A stretch of 64,000 nt of DNA from Kaustia mangrovi (GTDB taxonomy: Bacteria; Pseudomonadota; Alphaproteobacteria; Rhizobiales; Im1): assembly GCF_015482775.1 (NCBI RefSeq), contig NZ_CP058214.1, positions 1,054,001 through 1,118,000 on the forward strand, written 5' to 3'. Of this stretch, positions 19,597 to 29,461 are shown piece by piece (position 1 is the stretch's first letter; every line of letters starts with the position of its first letter). The position numbers were made by a program, and so were the translations under genes. Below the pieces are notes generated by a model, which saw only the letters and a list, made by a program, of their open reading frames with translations, was not told where the DNA came from and made no database searches.

Positions 19597-19685
19597 TGTC
19601 CCCTGCTCCACTTTACCTCTCGGGCTTCAGTGACGAAGCCATTACCCTTTCATCCGACGCGGATCAACTCATCGCTCCGGTGCAC

Positions 19686-19835
19686 TCAGTCCGCCACATT
19701 ACCGCCAAGCCTGACGATCGTGGTCACAAAGAACAGAATGGCGAGCGCCCCGAGAATCCAGGCCAGAACCACCGCGCGGCGGCGCCTTCGGCGTTTCTCC
19801 TCGTCACTGAGCTTATAACCTTCTTCTTCATTCAT
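19686..19835 (-). CDS. CoxF-like small oxidase-assembly protein (49 aa)
   Basis: A short single-span membrane protein. A charged N-terminus (MNEEEGYKLSDEEK then six arginines) precedes one helix (VVLAWILGALAILFFVTTIV) and ends RLGGNVAD. This size, topology and position between ctaB and coxC match the small CoxF-type protein of alphaproteobacterial cox operons. An in-frame ATG at 19847 would add four residues. Name assigned by context and shape rather than strong sequence signature. Confidence 0.75.
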   Translation of the reverse strand: MNEEEGYKLSDEEKRRRRRRAVVLAWILGALAILFFVTTIVRLGGNVAD

Positions 19836-19878
19836 CACGCAAACCATATCCTGTCTCAGGCCGCGCCTGGCCGTGGGA

Positions 19879-20850
19879 TCAAAGGGCGATCCCCGTCCAG
19901 CTCAGGCTATGCTCCGCCAGGAGCATGACGAACAGCATGAACAGGTAAAGAACCGAATAGCCGAACATCTGCTTGGCCGCGCGATCCGCCTGCCGGCCCG
20001 TGCGGATGCGGTAGACCCGCCACGCCGCGACGATGAACAGCGCGCCGAGCGCGATCGCGACGGCCAGATAGGCCACACCCGCAAAGCCCAGCACATAGGG
20101 CAGCATGGTCGTGGCCACCAGAAGCACGGAATAGATGAGGATCTGGCGGCGCGTCTCGTCGCCGCCGGCCACGACCGGCATCATCGGCACGCCGGCACGC
20201 CGGTAATCCTCCGACCGGTAGAGCGCCAGGGCCCAGAAATGGGGCGGCGTCCACATGAAGATGATGGCGAACAGGGCAAGGCTGTCGAGGTCGACCGTCC
20301 CGGTCACCGCCGCCCAGCCGACCATGGGCGGGAAGGCCCCGGCGGCACCGCCGATCACAATGTTCTGCGGCGTGCGGCGCTTCAGCCAGATGGTGTAGAC
20401 CAGCACATAGAAGGCGATGGTCCCGGCCAGCAGCCCCGCCGCGGTCCAGTTGACCAGCACGCCCATGGCCGCGACCGCGCCGACAGACAGGGTCAGCCCG
20501 AAGCCCAAAGCCTCGCCGGGCGCGATCTCGCCGCGCGGGATCGGCCGGCTCGCCGTGCGCTGCATCACCGCGTCGATATCGGCGTCGAACCACATGTTCA
20601 ATGCGCCCGACGCCCCGGCCCCGACGGCGATGCAGAGCAGCGCCACCATGGCGAGCCAGGGATGGATCGTCCCCGGCGCCACGACAAGGCCGACAAGCGC
20701 GGTGAACAGTACCAGCGACATCACGCGCGGCTTCAGCAAGGCGAAATAGTCCGCCACATCCGCGCCCGCCACGGCCGGGCCGGGCTGTGCGGAGCCATCC
20801 CCGTCGCGGGACAGGGGCCGGACTGACAGTTCTGCGCTGACGTCGCTCAT
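19879..20850 (-). CDS. ctaB: Protoheme IX farnesyltransferase (heme O synthase)
   Basis: UbiA-superfamily prenyltransferase adding a farnesyl group to heme B to make heme O (323 aa, about nine helices). Signatures: [12 protein letters not shown], the first aspartate motif [15 protein letters not shown], and [12 protein letters not shown] with [15 protein letters not shown] at 20850 is chosen; a TTG 24 bases upstream is in frame. Lies between coxA and coxF. Confidence 0.95.
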   Translation of the reverse strand: MSDVSAELSVRPLSRDGDGSAQPGPAVAGADVADYFALLKPRVMSLVLFTALVGLVVAPGTIHPWLAMVALLCIAVGAGASGALNMWFDADIDAVMQRTASRPIPRGEIAPGEALGFGLTLSVGAVAAMGVLVNWTAAGLLAGTIAFYVLVYTIWLKRRTPQNIVIGGAAGAFPPMVGWAAVTGTVDLDSLALFAIIFMWTPPHFWALALYRSEDYRRAGVPMMPVVAGGDETRRQILIYSVLLVATTMLPYVLGFAGVAYLAVAIALGALFIVAAWRVYRIRTGRQADRAAKQMFGYSVLYLFMLFVMLLAEHSLSWTGIAL

Positions 20851-20990
20851 GGAGATGCCTGCACTCCCGTTCAAGAAAGGCCTGCCGGACAGGCGGGTTC
20901 AAGCTGTCCGGCAGGCGGTCGCGTCGATCCCTGCCGGACCGCCCCTCCCCCCGAGGGGGCGGGAACGGTCCCGCAGGCTGCCTCGCAGTC

Positions 20991-22727
<1,737 letters not shown>

Positions 22728-23618
22728 TTACTCGGCCGCGGCCACCTGGTTGCCGTTCCCGTCATTGAGGCGGCTGAACAGCATCTTGTTGGCCTCTTCG
22801 ACCCCCTCGCTCTCGGCCTGCTGCTGCCAGGCGTCGAAATCTTCCCGGCTGACCACGCGCACATCGATGGGCATGTAGGCATGCCCCTGGCCGCACAGCT
22901 CCGAGCACTGGCCATAATAGGTTCCGATCTTGTTGGCGCGGAACCAGGCCTCGTTCAGACGTCCCGGAATGGCGTCGATCTTGATGCCGAAGGAGGGAAT
23001 GGCCCAGCTGTGGATAACGTCGCTGGCCGTCACGATGAGACGCACGGTGGTATCGACCGGCACGACGATCGGGTTGTCGGTGGCCAGAAGGCGCGGCGCG
23101 CCCGGATCGATCTTGCGGCGCTCCTGAAGGGCGTCGCCTTCCAGGAGGATGGCGTCGAAGCTCAGATCCTCCTGGTCGGGATACTCATAGGACCAGTACC
23201 ACTGGTTGCCGGTCGCCTTCACGGTCATCTCCGCCTCCGGCACGACCCGCTCGAAATAGAGCAGGCGGAAGGAGGGAATCGCGATCGCCAGCAGAATCAG
23301 CACCGGCACCACGGTCCAGACAACCTCCACAAGCGTATTGTGGGTGGTCTTGGACGGCGTCGGATTGGACCGTCTGTTGAACCTGACCATGACGATCAGG
23401 AGCAGCACCGTCACCAGGGCGACCACCCCGGTGATGATCCACAGCAGGAAATTGTGGAAACCCGTCACCCGCTCCATGACCGGCGTGACGGCTCCCTGAA
23501 AGCCGAACTGCCACTCTGCCGGCTGGCCGACCCCCGCCGCGCTGGCGCCGCCCGCGCCCACCATGACCATCAAGACCACGGCATTCAGCAAAGCCGCCAA
23601 AGTCGTCCCGATCCGCAT
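22728..23618 (-). CDS. coxB: Cytochrome c oxidase subunit II
   Basis: CuA-bearing subunit (296 aa) accepting electrons from cytochrome c. A signal peptide (AALLNAVVLMVMVGAGGASA) and two helices (residues about 45-68 and 88-108) precede the periplasmic cupredoxin domain. CuA ligands are in VIHSWAIPSFG and GQCSELCGQGHAYMP. ATG at 23618 has AGGGAG upstream; the open frame further upstream is rejected. First gene of the cox operon. Confidence 0.97.
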   Translation of the reverse strand: MRIGTTLAALLNAVVLMVMVGAGGASAAGVGQPAEWQFGFQGAVTPVMERVTGFHNFLLWIITGVVALVTVLLLIVMVRFNRRSNPTPSKTTHNTLVEVVWTVVPVLILLAIAIPSFRLLYFERVVPEAEMTVKATGNQWYWSYEYPDQEDLSFDAILLEGDALQERRKIDPGAPRLLATDNPIVVPVDTTVRLIVTASDVIHSWAIPSFGIKIDAIPGRLNEAWFRANKIGTYYGQCSELCGQGHAYMPIDVRVVSREDFDAWQQQAESEGVEEANKMLFSRLNDGNGNQVAAAE

Positions 23619-24199
23619 CTTCACCACACTCCCTGAAACCTCGCTTGGCGCCGGACGCTCCGGGCGCCCCGACCTCGACCGGTCAGGTCCGCCTCCTGCG
23701 CCGCCGCCGACGTGGATCACTACAGCCGGACAGTCCCCGGGCACATCCCCCGCGTCCTGCTTGCCCGAACGGGGAGAGATGCAACCCTCTCCCCAGTACC
23801 GTCTCTCAACCACAAACCCTCATGCACTGCAACGTCTTGCCGCGCGTCATAAGTTCGCGCAAGCCGTTTTCCGAGCGTTCCGCAGGCTACCCGATTCCGG
23901 CGCTCCGCAACCATTCCGTCCGCGCCACGTTTTCGCCTTGTCCATCTTAGAGTTAACATGGTTCGAAACTGGGCGTGCCGAGTGGACGGGGCCATCGGAA
24001 AGGCATGGCGAGTCGCCAACCTCTTGCGACCATTTGACACAATGGCCGGCCGGAGTGAAGGATGACTTCGCGCCGCCGGGCTTATAGCACTGGGCATGCA
24101 GGGTGACAATTCGCCCGCCCCCGTAGGACGGGCGAAGGCGCTTAGGGTGTCAAGCAAGGCGCAAACGGGTACCAAGCAGAGCATCAAGGGGTAGCAATC
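23619..24199. other. 581-bp divergent intergenic region between coxB and the IalB gene
   Basis: No convincing gene. Open frames here lack homology and ribosome sites. The stretch must hold the coxB promoter (minus) and that of the IalB-family gene (plus); I could not assign either with confidence, although TTGACA occurs at 24034-24039 on the plus strand. A stem-loop TCGCCCG/CGGGCGA (24111-24117, 24129-24135) precedes the IalB gene. Confidence 0.6.
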
Positions 24200-24901
24200 T
24201 TGATTCACAAGTCGACTTTCACCGCCGCCAGGCACGCCGCCGTGGCGACGCTCATCGGCATTTCCGCCTCTCTTCTGGCCAGCCACGCCGCAACGGCCCA
24301 GCAGACCCAGGCCCCGCAGCAGTTCGGTCCGCGCGTGAACCGCCAGGCGCAGCCCCAGCCGCCCAAACCGGAAGTCATCGCCACCCATGGCGACTGGCAG
24401 GTCCAGTGCGGCGAGTTCATGGCACGCGCCCATCAGGGCAGCAAGGAAGCCTCGGACGGCAGCGGCTCGGGAAAGGGCGACGCGCTCGAAGGCCAGGATT
24501 CGGCATCCGGGGAGGCCACGCGGAAGGTACGCCAGTGCGGTATCATGCAGAGCGTGCGCAGCGCCGAGCGGCAGAATCTCGGCCTCACGCTGGTGCTCGT
24601 GAACACCAAGCAGGGCGACCGCGACGTGACCATGATGCGCATCCTGGTCCCCATCGGCGTGTTCCTGCCGACCGGTATCGCACTTGAGATCGACGGCACA
24701 GCGGTCGGGCGCGTGCCCTTCACCCGCTGCTTGCCTCAGGTCTGCATGGCCTTTGCGGAGGCGACGCCGGAAACCATCGAGAAGATGAAGCAGGGCTCGA
24801 CCGCCAACTTCATCATCTACGAAGCGCCGGGCGCCGGCCTCAGCATGGAGGTGTCGCTGAGCGGCTTCACCGCCGCCTACGACCAGCTCAACGCGCTTTA
24901 A
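24200..24901 (+). CDS. Invasion-associated locus B family protein, secreted
   Basis: Exported protein (233 aa) of the IalB family. The signal peptide is ARHAAVATLIGISASLLASH with cleavage near AATAQQ. The mature part has THGDWQVQCGEF, RQCGIMQSVR and FTRCLPQVCMAF, giving four conserved cysteines. The start is TTG, supported by AAGGGG ten bases upstream and by the signal peptide needing it. A Ser/Gly-rich insertion (about residues 80-105) interrupts the first conserved block. Found beside cox and tldD in many Rhizobiales; IalB was named from Bartonella invasion but the family also occurs in free-living species. Confidence 0.88.
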   Translation: MIHKSTFTAARHAAVATLIGISASLLASHAATAQQTQAPQQFGPRVNRQAQPQPPKPEVIATHGDWQVQCGEFMARAHQGSKEASDGSGSGKGDALEGQDSASGEATRKVRQCGIMQSVRSAERQNLGLTLVLVNTKQGDRDVTMMRILVPIGVFLPTGIALEIDGTAVGRVPFTRCLPQVCMAFAEATPETIEKMKQGSTANFIIYEAPGAGLSMEVSLSGFTAAYDQLNAL

Positions 24902-24975
24902 TCCGCCGGGTACGCCGGTCCGCCCCTCCGTCTCGGTGCTGGAAACCGCGCGGCGGACCGACTAGATCTGACAGT

Positions 24976-24998
24976 GGCGCCCCGACCGACGGGGCGCC
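24976..24998 (+). terminator. GC-rich hairpin after the IalB gene
   Basis: GGCGCCCCG (24976-24984), loop ACCGA, CGGGGCGCC (24990-24998): a perfect nine-pair stem 75 bp after the stop codon and 40 bp before tldD. It is not followed by a T-run, so an intrinsic terminator without U-tract is possible but unproven. Confidence 0.45.
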
Positions 24999-25038
24999 AT
25001 CGTCAGCCATCCGACCGACAGCCTCAGGGAGGCCCGCC

Positions 25039-27114
25039 TTGCCCGGCATTGCCGACAATCTGTTCTTCGCCGAAACGGAGCTCGACCGCGACCGGGCACA
25101 GACAATCGTCGACGAGACGCTTGGCACCGCGGATGACGGCGAGCTGTTCCTCGAATATCGCCAGTCGGAGGTTCTCGCCTTCGACGATGGCCGGCTGAAG
25201 GCGGCAAACTTCGATACGAGCCAGGGGCTCGGCCTGCGCGCTGTCGTGGGCGAGACCTCCGGCATGGCCCATGCCTCGGAGCTCTCCGATTCGGCGCTCA
25301 GGCGGGCTGCCGACGCAGTAGGCGCGGTCAAGCACGGCCATGGCGGCATCGCGGCTGCCCCGCCGCCCGGCACCAACCGCGCGCTCTACGCCCCGGACAA
25401 CCCGGTCGACGGCGTGCCCTTCCAGGACAAGGTGCGGCTGCTCGAGCGCATGGACGGCTTCGCCCGCGGCCTCGACGAGCGGGTCCGCCAGGTGTCCGTC
25501 TCGCTCTCCGGGCAATGGCAGGTGGTCGAGATCATCCGGCCGAACGGCGTGTCGGCACGCGACGTCCGCCCGCTGGTCCGGCTCAATGTCTCCGTCGTCA
25601 CCGCGCAGGGCGAGCGCCAGGAGGCGGGCAGCTACGGCATTGGCGGCCGCGAGGGTTACGCAAGCTTCATCACCGAGGAGCGCTGGCAGCACGCGGTGCA
25701 CGAGGCGCTGCGCCAGAGCCTGGTCAATCTCGATTCGGTTCCCGCCCCCGCAGGCGAGATGGCCGTGGTGCTCGGCCCCGGCTGGCCCGGCATCCTGCTC
25801 CACGAGGCGATCGGCCACGGGCTGGAGGGCGACTTCAACCGCAAGGGCACGAGCGCCTTTGCCGGCCTGATGGGCCAGCGGGTCGCCGCACCGGGCGTCA
25901 CCGTGGTCGACGACGGCACCATCGAGGGCCGCCGCGGCTCGCTCACCATCGACGACGAGGGCACGCCGACATCCTCCACCACGCTCATCGAGGACGGCAT
26001 CCTGACGGGATACATGCAGGACCGGCTCAACGCCCGGCTCATGGGCCAGGCTCCGACCGGTAACGGGCGGCGCGAATCCTACGCCCACCAGCCCATGCCG
26101 CGCATGACCAACACCTACATGCTGGCCGGCGACGCCGACCCGGCCGATATCCTCGCCTCCGTCGACAAGGGGCTCTATGCCGTCTCCTTCGGCGGCGGCC
26201 AGGTGGACATCACGAGCGGCAAGTTCGTCTTCTCCTGCACGGAGGCCTATCTCATCGAGAACGGTCGTCTCGGCCCGCCAGTCAAGGGCGCCGCGCTCAT
26301 CGGCAACGGGCCGGACGCGCTGACCCGCGTGAGCATGGTCGGCAACGACCTCGAACTCGACCCGGGCATCGGCACCTGCGGCAAGCAGGGCCAGGGCGTG
26401 CCGGTAGGCGTCGGCCAGCCTACCATCCGGCTCGACGCCATCACGGTCGGCGGGACGGCGGCCGGGGATAGCCCCATGCCACGCGAGACGGTGCGTCCGC
26501 CGCGACTGATCCTGTTCGACATGGATGGCGTCCTCTGCCGCTACGATCTCTCCAGGCGGCTTGAGGTTCTCGCCGGTTTCTCCGCCCTCGCGCCTGCCGA
26601 GATCAAGGCGCGGCTGTGGGATTCGGGTTTCGAGAATGCCGCCGATGCCGGCCGCTACCGGACGGCCGAGGCCTATCTCGGCGCCTTCGGCGAGCGCCTG
26701 GGCTATCCCCTCTCGCGGCAGGAATGGATCGCGGCGCGCCGGGCAGCCATGTCGCCGCGACCCGCCATGCTCGCCTTCGCACGCCGATTCGCCGACCATG
26801 GCGGGATCGCGCTTCTCACCAATAACGGCCCGCTCATGAAGGAGGAGTTTGCCGCGATCTTCCCCGAGGTCGCGGGCCTCTTCGGCGGCCGCGCCTTCTT
26901 CTCCTACGAGTTCGGCATGAAGAAGCCGGAGCCCGCCCTGTTCGCCGAAGTGCTCGGGCGCCTGGGCGCAAGCGCGGCGGAGACGGTCTTCGTCGACGAC
27001 AAGGCGCACAATGCGCAGGGCGCGCGCCGCGCCGGCCTTGCCGGCCTGACCTTCACGTCGATGGAGGGCTTCGCCGACGATCTCGCCGAGCTCGGCATCG
27101 ATATCGCGGCATAG
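25039..27114 (+). CDS. tldD: TldD metalloprotease fused in frame to a HAD-family phosphatase
   Basis: One uninterrupted 691-residue frame. Residues 1 to about 474 are TldD, a zinc metalloprotease subunit acting with TldE/PmbA on unfolded or modified peptides: HEAIGHGLEGDF is the zinc site, and LDAITVGGTA is the usual TldD C-terminus. Instead of stopping, the frame continues (AAGDSP) into a HAD hydrolase of about 213 residues with FDMDGVLC, LLTNNGP, MKKPEP and VDDKAHN. The start is TTG with GGGAGG six bases upstream. The partner pmbA lies at 32841. A one-base shift after GGTA would give a TAG, so recent stop loss is possible. Confidence 0.85.
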   Translation: MPGIADNLFFAETELDRDRAQTIVDETLGTADDGELFLEYRQSEVLAFDDGRLKAANFDTSQGLGLRAVVGETSGMAHASELSDSALRRAADAVGAVKHGHGGIAAAPPPGTNRALYAPDNPVDGVPFQDKVRLLERMDGFARGLDERVRQVSVSLSGQWQVVEIIRPNGVSARDVRPLVRLNVSVVTAQGERQEAGSYGIGGREGYASFITEERWQHAVHEALRQSLVNLDSVPAPAGEMAVVLGPGWPGILLHEAIGHGLEGDFNRKGTSAFAGLMGQRVAAPGVTVVDDGTIEGRRGSLTIDDEGTPTSSTTLIEDGILTGYMQDRLNARLMGQAPTGNGRRESYAHQPMPRMTNTYMLAGDADPADILASVDKGLYAVSFGGGQVDITSGKFVFSCTEAYLIENGRLGPPVKGAALIGNGPDALTRVSMVGNDLELDPGIGTCGKQGQGVPVGVGQPTIRLDAITVGGTAAGDSPMPRETVRPPRLILFDMDGVLCRYDLSRRLEVLAGFSALAPAEIKARLWDSGFENAADAGRYRTAEAYLGAFGERLGYPLSRQEWIAARRAAMSPRPAMLAFARRFADHGGIALLTNNGPLMKEEFAAIFPEVAGLFGGRAFFSYEFGMKKPEPALFAEVLGRLGASAAETVFVDDKAHNAQGARRAGLAGLTFTSMEGFADDLAELGIDIAA
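26476..27114 (+). other. HAD-hydrolase module with its own possible start inside the tldD frame
   Basis: The C-terminal part of the tldD frame could also be translated alone from ATG 26476 (MPRETVRPPRLILFDMDG), with GGGGA eight bases upstream. It has all four HAD motifs: Asp nucleophile FDMDG, Thr in LLTNNG, Lys in MKKPEP and Asp pair in VDDKAHN. The helical cap between motifs I and II is of the small-phosphatase type. Substrate unknown. Confidence 0.5.
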
Positions 27115-27194
27115 CGACCGCAAGGTCGGCATCTGTCCTGGGGAGAGAGTGGACAGATCGGATGAGCTTTCCGCTCCAGCCTGCCCGTTCGGAA

Positions 27195-27245
27195 AGAAAA
27201 ATACCCGCCGCGTCTATCGGTGATCTCACCTGGACGCGGCGGGTA
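27195..27245 (-). terminator. Rho-independent terminator of the DUF1127 gene
   Basis: On the minus strand ATACCCGCCGCGTC (27245-27232) pairs perfectly over 14 bases with GACGCGGCGGGTAT (27213-27200), then TTTTTC follows. It lies about 50 bp after the stop of the 27297-27599 gene. The T-run is only on the minus-strand side, so it serves that direction. Confidence 0.9.
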
Positions 27246-27296
27246 TGGGGCCGGCCTCATCGGTCGGCGTTCTGGGTGGTAACGATCGTTCGCCGG

Positions 27297-27599
27297 TCAT
27301 GCAGCCGCGGCACTCACCGGCTTGATCTGCCGGCGGCCCCTGTTGACACGATGGGCGAAACTCTGGTCACGCCGGGCCTGTGCGCGGCGCTGGAGCTCGA
27401 CAGCGGGATTGACGCTGAGCGGCAGATCGAGCGCCCAGAACACCTCCGAGCGGGTCAGCCCCATATCGTCGAGAATGCGCTCATCGACCCCGAGCAGCTT
27501 CTTCAGCCGCTGGCGCACGAGCCAGTTGTGAAACACCGCCGGCATATGCAGCCGTCCGGCATGGTGGAGATGCCCTTGGGCAAGTACTGAGGTCCTCAT
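27297..27599 (-). CDS. DUF1127 domain protein
   Basis: Small basic protein (100 aa) with a DUF1127 (YjiS-like) core, NWLVRQRLKKLLGVDERILDDMGLTRSEV. The start at 27599 has GGAGGATCGG immediately upstream; a frame start four codons earlier would include that site and is rejected. DUF1127 proteins are abundant in Rhizobiales, and some bind RNA or affect phosphate/carbon metabolism in other species; the role here is unknown. Followed by a strong terminator. Confidence 0.85.
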   Translation of the reverse strand: MRTSVLAQGHLHHAGRLHMPAVFHNWLVRQRLKKLLGVDERILDDMGLTRSEVFWALDLPLSVNPAVELQRRAQARRDQSFAHRVNRGRRQIKPVSAAAA

Positions 27600-27753
27600 C
27601 CGATCCTCCATTCATCCATCTGGTCGGTCGTCCCACCGGACCAGGCCAGTCGCCTGACGCCGGTGAGATAATAGTCGGCGTTCATACCTGAAAGTGGCGC
27701 AGACTGAGACCGTTTGGCGCAGCCTGGCACTGTCGGTCGACGGCTCCTCGCCG

Positions 27754-28209
27754 TCAGCGGCCGCAGGTGCACAATCCGGTGCCCCTTCGCGCGGCGTCCG
27801 ACCCGGTTTCCAGCTCTCGCTCCATGCGGTCCGGCTCGCGCGCGGCGAGTTCGAACCAGGCCATCCAGCGCTTCTGTCCGCGCCTGGTGTTCAGGCGATC
27901 CTTCAGCGCATCGGCAGCATTCGTTCGCAATGGCAGGGAGAGCCCCCACTCGATTTCCTGACGGTCGAAACCGACATCCTCGAGCAGGTGGTCGTCGAGC
28001 TCCAGAAGCGCCTTCAGACGCCGACGCGCTAGCCAGTTTCCGACACTCTTTGATACAAAAGCGAACACTGCGGAAACAGCCCTGCTCCTGTACCCGACAA
28101 GCGCCCGGAATGGCGGGCGCTCGGGCGGCGGCACCGGCCCTGCGGTCATCGACACGTCCATCAGACGGTCCCTCCGGCTCCATTCGGATGCGGCGATATT
28201 GCTCGACAT
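27754..28209 (-). CDS. DUF1127 domain protein, longer paralogue
   Basis: Protein of 151 aa with a DUF1127 core, NWLARRRLKALLELDDHLLEDVGFDRQEIEWGLSLPL, flanked by an N-terminal extension of about 60 residues and a C-terminal tail ending in a CTC motif. An AGGAGG site lies seven bases before the ATG. It is divergent from the LysR regulator and co-directional with the second DUF1127 gene 155 bp downstream. Confidence 0.82.
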   Translation of the reverse strand: MSSNIAASEWSRRDRLMDVSMTAGPVPPPERPPFRALVGYRSRAVSAVFAFVSKSVGNWLARRRLKALLELDDHLLEDVGFDRQEIEWGLSLPLRTNAADALKDRLNTRRGQKRWMAWFELAAREPDRMERELETGSDAARRGTGLCTCGR

Positions 28210-28314
28210 GACACGATCCTCCTGTTCACGGCCGGGTCCTTTTCCCGAGCCGTGTTGCCGTTATGGACGGCGCTCCTCACATCGATTTGATGATCAGAGA
28301 ATGGGCAATATGGA

Positions 28315-28326
28315 TTGATCTATCAA
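28315..28326. promoter_or_regulatory. Candidate LysR operator in the DUF1127/LysR intergenic region
   Basis: TTGATCTATCAA is a 5+5 inverted repeat (TTGAT/ATCAA) in the 28210-28378 divergent spacer, which is clearly AT-richer than its surroundings. It fits the T-N11-A type of site used by LysR proteins that control a divergent neighbour. Inference only. Confidence 0.4.
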
Positions 28327-28378
28327 ACGAATTAATCTAATCATTCATTTCAATATCGTTGAACTGACGGAGGTCCCC

Positions 28379-29260
28379 ATGGAACCGTCCCTCGACATCG
28401 ATCTCCTCAAGACCTTCATCGCCATCGCGGAGACGGGCAGCTTCGCCGGCGCCGCGGAAGAAGTCGGGCGCACCCAGTCGGCGGTCTCCATGCAGATGAA
28501 GCGGCTGGAGGAGCTCGTCGGGCGCCCGCTATTCGCCCGCGACGGGCGAAAGAGCCGGCTCACGGCGGATGGCGAGCACCTGCTCGACTATGCCCGCCGC
28601 ATTGTCAGGCTCTCCAACGAGGCGCTGTCGGCGATCAGCCACCCCGAACTGTCGGGCATCGTGCATCTCGGCACGCCGGACGACTATGCCGAGCGGCTCC
28701 TGCCGGAGATCCTCGCCCGCTTCTCGCGCACCCATCCGCTGGTTCAGGTCGATGTGGAATGCAAGAGCAGCGGATCCCTCGTCCAGGAGACGATGGCGGG
28801 CAAGCTCGACCTGTCGATCGTGACCTGCGACAACAACGCGCTCCACGGAGAGATCATCCGGTCGGAGCCCCTGGTCTGGGTCACCTCCGCGCGCCACAGC
28901 GTACACGAGCAGTCCGTCCTGCCGCTCGCCGCCTCCACGCCGAGCTGCAAGTGGCGCCAGATGGCGTTCGACGCCCTCGACGAGTCGGGCCGGCCCTATC
29001 GCATCGCCTATTCCAGCGCGAACAGCCTGGCCGTCGGGGCCGCCGTCCTGTCCGGCCTGGCGGTCGCGGCCATTCCGGAGATCATCCTGCGCCCGGGCAT
29101 GCGGGTCCTGTGCGAGGCCGATGGCTTCCCCAGGCTCGGCGACTTCCATATCGGCCTGGTTCGCTCGCCCCAGCGCACCAACAGCGCGATCGACGTTCTC
29201 GCGGAACATATCTCCGACAGCCTCGCGCGCATCGACCGGCCCATGATGGCCGCCGAATAG
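28379..29260 (+). CDS. LysR-family transcriptional regulator
   Basis: Regulator of 293 aa with an N-terminal winged helix-turn-helix (DIDLLKTFIAIAETGSFAGA, then RTQSAVSMQMKRLEE) and a C-terminal periplasmic-binding-protein-like effector domain. ATG has ACGGAGG upstream. It is divergent from two DUF1127 genes, an arrangement seen in other Rhizobiales, and probably regulates them. The effector is not deducible. Confidence 0.92.
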   Translation: MEPSLDIDLLKTFIAIAETGSFAGAAEEVGRTQSAVSMQMKRLEELVGRPLFARDGRKSRLTADGEHLLDYARRIVRLSNEALSAISHPELSGIVHLGTPDDYAERLLPEILARFSRTHPLVQVDVECKSSGSLVQETMAGKLDLSIVTCDNNALHGEIIRSEPLVWVTSARHSVHEQSVLPLAASTPSCKWRQMAFDALDESGRPYRIAYSSANSLAVGAAVLSGLAVAAIPEIILRPGMRVLCEADGFPRLGDFHIGLVRSPQRTNSAIDVLAEHISDSLARIDRPMMAAE

Positions 29261-29461
29261 CCCGCAGACAGAGCGCCCGACAAGAGCCACGCAAGACCAG
29301 GAAGGCTTCAGACCCATGACCGACCGGGCCGCTTCCGGCACGGTGGAGGACAGGCCAACCGCCCCCCGACCGGCCACCATCGCGCACCGCGCCTCCATGT
29401 CGACGCGCCCCTCGCCGCGGGCGCATCCATCGACCTGCCGCCCGACCAGGCGCACTATCTC

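Noticed and set aside
23563-24087. 174-residue open frame in the coxB/IalB spacer
   Set aside because: Overlaps the coxB signal peptide region, no ribosome site, no homology; treated as intergenic.
24200-27114. IalB gene plus TldD/TldE as a peptide-antibiotic maturation system
   Set aside because: TldD/TldE can mature modified peptides in other bacteria, but no precursor peptide, modifying enzyme or exporter lies nearby, and this neighbourhood is ordinary in Rhizobiales.
25024-27132. 702-residue minus-strand open frame opposite tldD-HAD
   Set aside because: Mirror of a gene with clear catalytic motifs; no homology in the antisense product.
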